A stretch of DNA of 64,000 nt, taken from assembly GCA_918807975.1 (NCBI GenBank), contig OU964921.1, positions 20,486,498-20,550,497 on the forward strand. The letters are read 5' to 3'. Both the position numbers and the translations under genes were made by a program. The notes under the pieces are model-generated. The model ran no database searches. It was not told the DNA's origin and saw nothing but the letters and a program-made list of their open reading frames with translations. The stretch is from Aplidium turbinatum. Taxonomy: Eukaryota; Chordata; Ascidiacea; Aplousobranchia; Polyclinidae. Positions 12,359 through 22,268 of this stretch are shown one piece after another (within the stretch, counting starts at the first letter, position 1; each line of letters starts with the position of its first letter).

Positions 12359-12362
12359 TTAA
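12359..12362. repeat. TTAA target site, right side of piggyBac
   Basis: Second copy of the TTAA duplication; the Penelope-like sequence resumes immediately after it. Confidence 0.9.
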
Positions 12363-12715
12363 GAATCAAGCGTAATAATCGTCTCTCAACCAGCAGTTAT
12401 TTGCTTGTGACTCATCTTTCCTCTTTTGTGTGTTTCAATTGTTGTCACGTGTTTGTACTTTACACCTCATGTGATCTGTTACCCGCAATGTTATTTACAT
12501 GGAATCATTGACTATTATCATTCATGTATCACTTGTTGAGTTTGTGCTTTTCAGTTTGGAGTATCGTTACAGTGCACAGTTAGATTTATCTCATAATTCT
12601 CATTTTATGTATTGCAGATTTAAAATAATTCCTGATGAAGACACAAGTAGCTACGTGTCGAAAACGCTTGAGTTTATTTTAATTATGTTATGATACTTGG
12701 TGTAATAAATATGTT
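12363..12715 (+). mobile_element. Penelope-like element (right arm, continued) and 3' tail
   Basis: Continuation of the plus-strand arm after the piggyBac insertion: the reverse complement of 12363-12560 matches 4651-4830 (shared blocks GAGAGACGAT, TTACGCTTGATT, AGATCACATGAGGTGTAAA, AAGTGATACATGAATGAT). Beyond about 12560 the tail is present only on this side and contains a hammerhead-like core at 12632-12663. Confidence 0.7.
12632..12663 (+). ncRNA. Hammerhead-ribozyme-like core in Penelope-like tail
   Basis: CTGATGA, one A, a 5 bp stem GACAC/GTGTC with a 10-base loop, then GAAA. This is the order and spacing of the conserved hammerhead core (CUGANGA, stem II, GAAA). Penelope-like elements are known to carry hammerhead motifs in their terminal repeats. 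Stems I and III and the UH cleavage site could not be folded convincingly by eye, so activity is not claimed. Confidence 0.45.
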
Positions 12716-13494
12716 AAACCCGTTGAAGTTACTTTGTTTTTTCTGTCTGTCATTATAGACATTATCCAAATATTGTTCAATGTTCAGGAGCATCTTCTAT
12801 AGGAGCGTATATCTAGATGGATGTAACATTGTAAGGTTTTCCTCGAATTCCTATAGACATTCTGTCACTGAAAACACGATAGTTTTCGATAAATTTTAAC
12901 ACTTTCTTTGTCACAATGACACCAACTTTCTTCTTTTTGTTACATCATTACCTGAAAATAAGTAGGGTCATTTTTTTGACCTAAAAAATTGAAAAATATG
13001 AATTTATTTTTTTGGCATAATAACAACACATGACTTTATTTTTAGAGCATCAAATCTATGCTAATCTCCGTAATTAATAACTCGTATGTAAGTTTTTACA
13101 TGTATTTTGAACAATAACACACTCGAACAACTAACAAAACACTTCTGTTTCACCTGAAAATCACTACAAAAATTCAAATGTCTAATGCATGTAGCCTACC
13201 TACCAAACCAGCTACTAAGTAGTAAGAGTCAAAGCTCTGAGCTCGAAAAGTACCCTTGGCTCTTAATTAGATCTCAGCACTGGCTGACCTACTGCAAGTG
13301 TTTATAATATTCAGTGACTAGATTGTGTGTTGCGAAATAACGTGCCAAGATGATGTCACAAGGCAAACTGACATCAAACAGCAAGAGCTATTATTAGGCT
13401 ACAGAAAATAATGAAAATGTTGCTTCCAATGCTTTGTGAAACTCAGCGTGAGAACTCTCTGCCTCCCTCATCCACAAATTATCAAATTTCAATG
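12716..13494. other. Intergenic, nothing recognised
   Basis: AT-rich stretch with no supported gene or repeat boundary seen. Confidence 0.5.
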
Positions 13495-14114
13495 TCTATA
13501 GGCAGTGACGCCGGCAGGGGGGAGGCAGGCGGGGCAGCTGCCCCCCCAATGTTTTGGGCATCATCTTTTTAAATTTTTTTTTTTGATTATTACATATTAA
13601 TATTATTTTTTTAATATTTAGATCTCAACCTCAAGTAAGTCAACTCAAGTTGTAAGGGGGGTAAAAGCTCTCTCTTTAAAAAAAGTATGAAAAACCTTGA
13701 TGACTAAATTGTACAGTAAATAAAAAGATTTTCTACAGAAGCAAAGATATAGACTTTTTAAAGTTTTAACTAACGTCACATTGATGTAGAATAATAACAA
13801 CCTGTGAAAGTTTTGATACCTCACACTTCCATGACTTCTTCCGCGCGCATTTTGGCATTGGTTGCTTGCAGTGATTCTTTCACTTAAACAAAACGTTTTG
13901 TTTCAGCAGTTTTGAGTTGTTCGATTCTTAAGTTGTAAAGGAGACTCAATTTCTCCAATATTTATCATGTATGTTTCTTCTTTAATCTCAGCAGAGTATA
14001 AAACTTGTAAAAGTTTGTCATCCATACGACGTCATGAATGAAATTATATTTCAAATCGGCGTTATGACGTGACATCATCTGAACATTTTACCAAATAATA
14101 AATTAACAAATTCG

Positions 14115-15352
14115 ATCGTCAAAAGTGGTTTGGTGGTGGTAAATATTACGTAATGAAAAAAATGTGATAAGGTGGAAGACATGACGTCATGTGTTTTCAA
14201 TACAAATTGAAGTTTAAATTTATTATTTTTTTCATAGTCGTAATCCACCTTCAAAGCGGTACTACAAAGAACAATTTTCGATAAGGGGGGCATCAAGAAT
14301 AAGTCGACATGACTTTTTAACCCTTAGAAGGTTGGGCTCCTAGAGTCTTGCTCAGTTTGGGGCGGGGGGCTGTCGATTCTTCTTATGCTTTAGGAGTGAT
14401 ATCTCTGTTATTTTGGCACGGTTTCAAAATTTGGGATTCACTTTGTAAAATTATTCACGCTGAGCATATATCCGAAAATTAAAACTATGTGAATTTTAGA
14501 ACTGCTCATATACGTTGAAATGTTGAGGTCACTTATGAGTGTAATTTGTAGCGTGAGTTTACACATTATTTTTTGGTAGAGTAATGAATAACGTGCATTG
14601 TAATGTTGTGATTAATTTTTTTTTACATTATTTTACATACAGCCAATGCCCTTCACGCTGTGAAACAGTTAGGATTAACGAGACATTGGCTAAATTAATT
14701 ACTTTCATCCAGCTGGTGGGAAAATGTTTCACAATTAGAATATGAAATATTTCAGAGGATGTGCTGAGAAATGCCTTATATCTTTCAATTTATACCCTTT
14801 ATTCGCTCATAATTTCAGCTCAATAGAGGTGAATAAAAGTTAGGAAAAGTCAAGAAATCTCGTAGTCGCAGCCTCAGTAGTTTTAGAGATACAACTGTTG
14901 ATACAAAAAAGTTGAATTGACAGCCCCCTCCCCCCCAACCTTCAAAGGGTTTGCATTGAGTCAACAGATCTATGCCTTAAGGTTTACGTCAGCTCCGGAG
15001 ATCAGTAAAATATAAGGTTGTCATCTTCGGTGCAACAAGACCATTGATTGATTGGTTTAGTGAGGATTCGTAGTCCCATTGCTTTCATTTTGAGTGATCA
15101 TACTGAATTTATTCCTACAAGACGTTACGTAATGAAAAAATATATAAGTAAGGTTGGAAGACATTACGTCATGTCTTTTCAATTCAAAATGAAGTTTAAA
15201 ATTTATTCTTTTGTTCATAGTCGTAATCCTCTTTCAAAGCGGTATTACAAAGAACAATTTTCGATAAGGGGGGACATCAAGAATATGTCGACATGACTTT
15301 TAAGGTTAACGTCAGCTCCGGAGATCAGTAAAATATAAGGTTCTCATTGTCG
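14115..15352 (+). repeat. Direct repeat pair, one copy split by a MITE
   Basis: Copy A (14115-14316 plus 14977-15020) and copy B (15122-15352) share TACGTAATGAAAAAA, CAAAGCGGTA, ACAAAGAACAATTTTCGATA, GTCGACATGACTTTT and GTCAGCTCCGGAGATCAG. Copy B has no insertion at the point where copy A carries the piggyBac-derived MITE, so it serves as an empty-site reference. Confidence 0.75.
14321..14976. mobile_element. piggyBac-derived MITE (internally deleted)
   Basis: Starts after TTAA (14317-14320) with CCCTTAGAAGGTTGGGCTCC and matches the first ~330 bases of the 5571 element, then jumps to sequence matching its last ~310 bases, ending CCAACCTTCAAAGGG at 14949. Twenty-seven further bases (14950-14976) precede the next TTAA (14977-14980), so the right end has been extended or altered. 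No coding capacity; mobilisation in trans by the full-length transposase is inferred. Confidence 0.85.
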
Positions 15353-15468
15353 TGATTGTAAGCCGCGGGAAATTTTTTCTCTAAAAAACAGATTCCCGGG
15401 AAGCTAAACATTTTTTCCAGCCCTGGTAGAAAACAAGAGAAATTAAATAATATACTACTGTCTTGCAC

Positions 15469-16292
15469 CAGTGGCGTAACCAAGGGAGGGGGTTCGTGGG
15501 TTTCAACCTTTCAAATTGAATTTACGGATGTTAATACATTGTTTACAAGAAAAGCTTTAGCCTATGATGTAATTTCTCGTCAAACTGTGCAAGGATGCAA
15601 GCCATCTGCAACTGCTGAGATCGCTTGTTCAATCTAGATTAACATCTAAACAGCTATTCGTTATACAAAACTTAAATATATCAGAAATAGCCTAAAGTAA
15701 CTTCATTGTCTCAAAGCTTTTTGTTTGACCCTCATCAAGATGTATGACCTCTATAACGTTACATTTTCTAAACTTTGGGTTGACTTCAGAGCATAAAAGT
15801 TAGTGACTTACCGGAATAAGATCGCTTTTTGAATCAACCAAGGAGAAAATTGATAAATAATAAAACTGTAATAATCTCGCAAAAAAAAAGCAATCAACCT
15901 ATGTCTCTAAAACAAAGTTTGCCTCATTTTAAACGAAACTGCATTAAAAGAGCGAGTTTTGCCAATGCCAAACATTCAAATATCTCAGTCTGGAATTAGC
16001 AACAAGAAAACATAGAGACTTAGCTTTATTACCGAAAAAATGCCGAAGAAAACATGATCTTATCCTTTTGCTATGCCACCGGACAGCACCATTTTACAGA
16101 AATATTCATACCCACAATTTTGTTGAAAATGCTCTCAGAATGCACCAAAACTGAAAGTAATTTTTCAAAATTTTCTGGGGGAGGCCCCCCAGACCCCCCG
16201 CCGCTAAGTGTCGCTTTCGGCGAACACGCCATCGGGCTTCGCCTGCCGGCTGTCAACATCCCCCCCTTTCACAATTTTTGACTACGCTACTG
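15469..16292. mobile_element. Nested hAT element (824 bp)
   Basis: Perfect 8 bp duplication TCTTGCAC at 15461-15468 and 16293-16300. Ends CAGTGGCGTAAC on the left and CTACGCTACTG on the right. The right half contains a GC-rich block (GGGGGAGGCCCCCC) common near hAT ends. No transposase remains. A diverged relative of this right-hand block occurs at 18880-19000. Confidence 0.85.
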
Positions 16293-16347
16293 TCTTGCAC
16301 TGTCAATATTTTGCCCCCCCATTGTTGAAGGTCTGGCGGCGCCACTG

Positions 16348-16558
16348 TCTATAGGAGCTGTTTGAACTGTATTTACGAAGTTACTAGGGTTCAATCTTTG
16401 CATTTTAAAGTAAAAATGAAAAGTCATATTTTATGATCTAAAACAGAAAATAAGACTTTTTATGACTTTGTAACTTCTTAAATTGACCCCGTAACAACGT
16501 CGTTGTTTCATTGTTATCGATTTGACAACTTTCTGTACCACCAAAAAAAGATATGACT
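16348..16558. other. Short gap
   Basis: Right-hand TSD of the 13503 hAT followed by about 200 bases without recognisable features. Confidence 0.5.
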
Positions 16559-17070
16559 CTAATGACTTTTACTGGCCCTAGCTGCAATGCTCTCACCAAA
16601 GTTGAATAAACCGTTACCAATCCAATGCATTTCACTTATTTTAAGGATGGTAATATTGAGTCTATTCATTTCGTCTTTCATGGTGTTCAGTTTTTCTGCA
16701 TTTACTCCATTGACATTCCATGTGCTTATATCGTATTGTTTAGTGCAGCGTAGAGTGATAGTATCACTGCAAGCCGTTTCAGAAACTGGGAATCCAGGAG
16801 ACTTTGCCCTATTAGCGTCATTAGTAGGCCTACTTGAGCTAATTTGACCTTCTCTGCGCTTTCTCAATAGCTTGATTGGTACAATTTAGCCTGGAGGTTC
16901 CACTTTCTGGTATCCCTTCGTCTTCACTTTTTTCTTTGTCAGCATAGAGTACTTTGGCAGCTTTCTGGGGTAGGTTGCCAGGTCTTTTTCCTGACTAGAG
17001 CCATTTAGTCAATGCATGTAGCATACGTTGTTGCCACTTTTCTACCACGTCGAGAAAAAACGGTTGGTCG
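16559..17070 (-). mobile_element. RTE-like LINE 5' fragment
   Basis: On the minus strand an untranslated leader and the start of an AP endonuclease domain: YDISTWNVNG, then LNITILKISEMHWIGNG, matching the first endonuclease motifs of RTE/BovB-type LINEs (typically WNVRT and LDILGLSEVRW). The frame is open for 102 codons (16559-16867). The rest of the endonuclease and the RT are absent, so only the 5' part survives, unusual for LINEs, which normally lose the 5' end. Confidence 0.65.
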
Positions 17071-18879
17071 AAAGCAGAAGAAGATGAAGTTCCTAAATTC
17101 CTTCTAAATCAATATAGTCGTTATGGAGGTTAGAAAACATAACATGTACCATTTTCTTGCCAAATGTTACGACAAAATCTTTAAGATTTTAAGAAAAGGA
17201 AGTCTGATTTACGCACGGTACTTCTTTATTTCCAACTTTAAGTTCACAATTAGAGAAAATCTCACGTTTTGTGAGTCAACGTTTTGTTGAAGCAACAGAG
17301 AAAACACAGAAGGTCTGCACAATGGTCATTCAAAAGATGAAAATAAAAACTTAACAATTGTGCAAGGCTAACGTTTTGTTGTTGATTTGCAGTGTAAAGG
17401 CCGTTTAATCGAAAAGATTTTAGCGTGTACGTAACAAACGTAGGCGTAGTTTGTTGTTAGCTAAACTCAATATCCGTTTGCATTGTTATGGAATCAAAGA
17501 CGATATAGACTATACAGTCACAAAGATTGTGGAGTCAAAGTGTGATATTTTTTATCAGAATGCAAAACCCATGGTTTGAGAAACATTTTAGGCACCATCA
17601 TTAAAAATACAAGGGCCCACTAGTTGATTTCGCGGGGCCCGAGATGGTGCTTACCCGACCTGTAAGTCTCAGCAAATTAGACAAAAATCTTAATATGACA
17701 ACCATGTCAAAAATATCTGCTAACTAGACTAATGACACATGATTTTTGACGTAAATTGCCTGTGATATCTCCGGAAGTTTTCATTCAACTAAATATTTCA
17801 ACTTGAAGGATTCCAATAAACAGTGAATATGATGTAAACACAGTTCGTTAATTGAAATAATTCGAAGAAACACTTCAGCATTGCCATAAAATAAAATTAA
17901 GTAGCTTTTAATGTCTGTGACCTGGTGGACTGTACAGTAGAAAAACGTCAATGCAACGCGAGAATACTCACGCTAAACTGCTGTATTCATAGACCTACTT
18001 ATCATGATAACAGAACAACAGCTCTCACATGTACCTGCATAATACTCAAACGTGTACTTTCCAGAAGTATTAAACACAGATTTTGTTTTCTGCTAAACTA
18101 CACAAATATCAGTTTGTTGTTAAGTTGACGTTGCTTAAAAAAACATAAATAAAATTTATTCTTTCATTACAGTGTGAGCTTTCTCACGGACTTGTCGTAG
18201 GTCGCTGCTGGTGCGTCAGTCAAGAAGGGGAGGCCGTTTCTGGGTTCCTTTCAAAGCCGGAGAGTACCACGAATTCCGATTGCGACTCCTACATTTCAGA
18301 GTTGAACCTGTAGGTCTTATGCAATTTCTCCTTAAGCCGTCCAACGCGATAATAAAAAAGAAGTCGTCAAAAAAAGCAAAACTTCAGGTTTTGCCATTTT
18401 TGTAACTTATAGACGTCAATAATTAATATATAATAATCGTTGGTTTGACGAAAATGGCGAACTTTCGATTATAAATCATGGCTTAGTTTTTCATCTTCAG
18501 TGCTTGTCATGTGTTCTATTTATTGTTTCGTATTTTTTGTCATGCTTTATTTATTTAGTTGCTTATTTAAACTATAAATACTATTAATACAATAAATAAT
18601 ACATACTACAAAAAGTGCTCAATGCCAAGTATTGTATTTATGTATTTTTTAAGTATAGAATGTTGATGGTGTAAAGAAAATAAATTTTTGTCGAGTGCAA
18701 ATTGCGTCGTAGCGTTAGTTATCAGCGTCACCTGATACGTCAGTCTGAATATTTTTAAGAATGGAGATAATGAAAAAGAATGGTGTTGAATTTACTTTCA
18801 TCAATTTGTCAATTACACATTTGCGAAACTCTTAAATAAGTGAAGTTTTACTTAAACTTTTATCACAATTTAGAGCTAA
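17071..18879. other. Intergenic, nothing recognised
   Basis: AT-rich, with short ORFs only (for example 18211-18405) that show no domain. No RNA gene seen. Confidence 0.5.
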
Positions 18880-19000
18880 ACTATGCTCAGAATGCACCAA
18901 ATCAAATGTAATTTTTCTGAGGGAGACCCCTCGCTGTTGTATTCGCCTTCGGCGGACACGCTGCCGGAACTCGCCCGTCCGCAGCACCCCCATTTCTAGA
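18880..19000. mobile_element. Relic of hAT right end
   Basis: CTCAGAATGCACCAAA followed by TGTAATTTTTCTGAGGGAG and a GC-rich block, parallel to 16131-16240 in the nested hAT. No boundaries or duplication visible. Confidence 0.4.
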
Positions 19001-19185
19001 ACTCACCAGCCCCCACTGCTTACACCCATGACACTGCCTGGTCAAGAGGCCGCAAAAAAACTCATGACAGCTTGAAACAGACATAATTCCTCTGGACAAT
19101 CTGCTTTAGGCATTTTCTTACTTTATGCACAAAAAAAAAACTAACATGGTTTAACTTGCAGAGCTTAGCAAGAATTAAAATTTAC

Positions 19186-19427
19186 ATAAAGTAAACAATA
19201 TCACACCAAATCAGAAGAATCAGTTTATTTAAATACAGAGCTTTCGCCACACAAGTGTGGCTTCGTCAGTATAATCTTGTTCAAATAGAATAAGATTATA
19301 CTGATGAAAAATTCTATTAATCTATTTGAATAAGATTATACTGATGAAGCCACACTTGTGTGGCGAAAGCTCTGTATTTAAATAAACTGATTCTTCTGAT
19401 TTGGTGTGATATTGTTTACTTTATTTA
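19186..19427. repeat. Near-perfect palindrome with hammerhead-like cores on both strands
   Basis: Left arm 19186-19290 and right arm 19322-19427 are inverted copies: ACAATATCACACCAAATCAG, TTTATTTAAATACAGAGC and GCCACACAAGTGTGGC recur on both sides. The right arm on the plus strand has CTGATGA at 19341-19347, a 7 bp stem GCCACAC/GTGTGGC and GAAA at 19365-19368. The left arm on the minus strand has the same layout with CTGACGA. The design resembles the tail of the Penelope-like element at 12.6 kb, so this may be a pair of retroelement ends. Confidence 0.6.
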
Positions 19428-19716
19428 AAATGTTTTGTCACACCGCGCATCCCAGTGGATCATCAATTGAATTATAGGAAAATTTGATGTAAAGTTTAGG
19501 AACGAAGTTTTGTTTTGGAATTAAAATTTACCCCTACGTTTCAATTCACAATGCTTTATTCAAAACATCAAGTAGCCTAAATTCAAGTAATATGCCCTGT
19601 AGAAAACTTTAGGTAGCCTAATTATCGTGCTACTGCACATCTTTGCATTTAAAGCTGGGCTAAGCTGTTTCATTTTAAAAGCTTATCACTGAGTGTTGTT
19701 TTACAATTCGTTAGTG
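19428..19716. other. Short gap
   Basis: No feature recognised apart from the left TSD CGTTAGTG (19709-19716) of the next element. Confidence 0.5.
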
Positions 19717-20621
19717 CAATGGTTCTTAACCAGGGTTCGATGAAGCTGTTTCAAGGGTTCGGCGCAAACGCCCGAATTTTTGGAAACATTTTTGAACCAC
19801 ACTGAAGTTCGATGATTATCGAGGGGAAAGTGATGAATCAAGTGTTTGCTTTGCAGACAGAATTATTGGAAATTTTGACTATTCTCAACCGTCGGCATTC
19901 AAAAAACTTTGAGAACAAGTTTTATCCTTACTTTGGCTTATTTGCCTGACATCTTTGGTGCTCTCAATCAGCTGAATTACCAAATGCAAGGAGGTGGTAA
20001 AAATGCAATAGAAGATGAAGAGCAAATGAGTGCTTTTCAGAGGAAATTGCAGTTGTGGTGGCAGCCACTGGAAAATAACAACTTCGCTAACTTTCCACGT
20101 CTGGATGAGGTAGTAAGTAGTTCCGATACAGCAATTAATGGCGAAGTTGCAGAAGTTTAGAGGCTTAAGCAGATATTACCGAAGTTGCAAAATTCATTTC
20201 AAAACTACTTTCCTAAACAAACGCAATATCCAGAATGGATACGTCACCCATTTGCTTATGATACTACAACAGCAGATATAAACAGTCCATACTTGGATGA
20301 CATTATCAAGCTTCAAGAAAGCGAGGTGCAAAAAAGCAACTTCAGCATAACAAATCTTCAAACTTTTTAGTGCCAACAAATGGAAAGTTATCTTCTTATT
20401 AAAAAAATTGCCCTTGAAGTTCTTATGCCATTTGTAACCACTTACTGTATTTATGCCAGCATGCGTTTTTTATTCTGGTGGATGTTAAGCAAAAAACAAA
20501 ACCGGCTTGTATGCGAAAATGGCATTTTTTGTTTTTGTGATTTTGCTAAAATTTGGGGTTCAACGATAGCTTGCAAATTAGCGTAAGGGGTCGGCACGTT
20601 AGTAATGGTTAAGAATCACTG
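19717..20621 (+). mobile_element. hAT element (905 bp) with transposase remains
   Basis: Perfect 8 bp duplication CGTTAGTG (19709-19716 and 20622-20629). Ends CAATGGTTCTTAACC and, reverse-complemented, CAGTGATTCTTAACC. Inside are broken pieces of a ZBED5/FAM200-like hAT transposase. The element is internally shortened and inactive. Confidence 0.9.
19909..20520 (+). pseudogene. hAT transposase fragments (ZBED5-like C-terminal half)
   Basis: Pieces in more than one frame. LTLAYLPDIFGALNQLNYQMQG with FQRKLQLWWQPLENNNFANFP matches the middle of ZBED5/FAM200-type transposases; KLQNSFQNYFP and EWIRHPFAYD follow; then LEVLMPFVTTY corresponds to the start of the C-terminal hAT dimerisation domain, though the usual CEAGFS block is replaced. 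A stop at 20158-20160 separates the first two pieces and another stop near 20368 precedes the last. The N-terminal BED finger and most of the RNase-H-like fold are missing. Confidence 0.7.
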
Positions 20622-21086
20622 CGTTAGTGAGTTAGATTTCTATAATGTGACAGCTGTGTTTGTGACGTCACAACAATCATGGACTTCGTCTTGGTGAACA
20701 TCAAACAACTGCAAGTGTAGAATCCATGGTAGAATCACTATAGGCTATAGGACAAAATAAAGTCAAAATTGACAATAAAGTTAAAATTTGTCAAATTATG
20801 GCTTTTGACAAACTTTTTGTGTTTCTTGAGAGTAATTTTTGTCAAAATCCTCGTAGAAGCATTGTAAATCATGAACTGCGACACACTTAATCCATATTAA
20901 CCCATAAAAGCAGGAAATATGTCACAATGCCCACTTGGATTACTTTTATCGCAAATTGTCCACTGTTTATTCGTTGTTACGTATTTAATTATTCTTATAA
21001 AACACTTCCGCTTCACAAACGTGGTCCTTTCGAAGATCAACAGTTTGGATTTTGGGAATAGCCTACTGACATTCTATAATACAAAA

Positions 21087-21344
21087 ATGCCTAAGCAAGC
21101 TAAATTGTCTTCAGCAAAAGTTAGACAGATTTGTCGAGATTTTCCTAATGAATTTAATGCAACTCCCGGGGGTGATTTAAGGTACAATTTTTGCGAGTTT
21201 ATAGTGACGTGCGATAAAAAGTATTTTGTTGAAAGCCACAGCAAAATTAAACGCCATCAAGCTGGATTGGAGCGCCAACAAGCATCGCAATCAAAGCAAA
21301 CTTTTATTGAACAAGCCCCTTTTATTGACCACGTTTGGGTCTGA
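21087..21344 (+). pseudogene. BED-like zinc finger, N-terminus of a hAT-type protein
   Basis: An 86-codon frame from ATG at 21087: MPKQAKLSSAKVRQICRDFP, then LRYNFCEFIVTCDKK and H-x5-H spacing (SHSKIKRHQ). This is the N-terminal layout of CGGBP1/KRBA2-like proteins derived from hAT transposases. The usual first cysteine pair is reduced (NFCEF rather than a clear C-x2-C), and the protein stops about where the RNase-H-like domain should begin. No terminal repeats were found. Likely an isolated fragment. Confidence 0.5.
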
Positions 21345-22212
21345 AATCGACATAATATTATGTTTGGGTAATTGTAAAGTCCCTATAGGGTGATTGGTAT
21401 CAATTCAAGGAAGAACTGTGACCTCCGCAAATAAGCAATTTCGTTAGGTTAAAGTAAAGTCAAATTTTGATAAAAATAAAGTAAAAAAAAATTTTTTTTA
21501 GGTCAAAATAAAAATGACCCAAATCATCACACATACCTAGAAAGAACAAGAAAATTCAGTTTCTTTAAGCAAGAAAGAAGTAAATGAACAGAGTTACAAA
21601 ACGAAATCTACTTAAAGGGAAACTGTACTCAATTTTAGCCCTAGCCAGTTAAAAATACGACAATCTCCATCGTACCAAAACATATTCCCTATCATTTTTC
21701 GTTAAGAAGCAATTGCCGAATCACTTTTATCAAAATTGGAAAGGACTACTTTAATGACATATTTGTAAGGTTACACTCTCAAGTCAGCTTCCTGGGTCTA
21801 TGACATTAATGGTAAAAGCTGTGAGAATCGCGACGTAGTTGCGTTGGTAGGCAGGTTTCGTTCCTAAGAAATGATGTAGGCATCTAGTGATGCCACCCTA
21901 TGTAGCTATGGCATAAACATATAAAAATAACTGCAATGAAATACAACGAATTCCCACGTTCGGTAGCGCTGATAGATCGCAGAAGTGAAGTGTTCCACAA
22001 GAATGTAGAAAAACTACAGATTTGCTGTTTTAAGATAAAACTAGGATCAAACTTAAACAAAAATTAAGTCTTAAAAATTGCCCATCTAGTTTCCAACTAG
22101 GGAGCAAAGAAAGGGCTAGGGGGGCAAGCGAAGGAACTAGGTGGGCAATTGCCCACCTAGCTTATATGTGAAAAGATGCTATGCTTGAGTGAAAATCTTT
22201 CATTATTTTATT
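21345..22212. other. Intergenic, nothing recognised
   Basis: No gene seen. A short repeated phrase about CTAGGTGGGCAATTGCCCACCTAG (palindrome at about 22137-22160) is the only structure noticed. Confidence 0.5.
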
Positions 22213-22268
22213 GGGGGGGAAGAACAGTCACCTTCACGTGGTCCCCCCTGTAAGTAGCATCATAAAAA

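Larger units (their letters stand above)
13503..16347. mobile_element. hAT element (2.8 kb) with nested insertions
   Basis: Perfect 8 bp target duplication TCTATAGG at 13495-13502 and 16348-16355. The ends are CAGTGACGCC on the left and GGCGCCACTG on the right; CAGTGnCG ends plus an 8 bp duplication are diagnostic of hAT. G-runs and C-runs follow both ends. No transposase is recognisable. Inside are a direct repeat pair, a piggyBac-derived MITE (14321-14976) and a second hAT (15469-16292), so much of its length is acquired. Confidence 0.85.

Noticed and set aside
18211-18405. 64-codon basic ORF
   Set aside because: No homology recognised and isolated in AT-rich DNA; likely chance.
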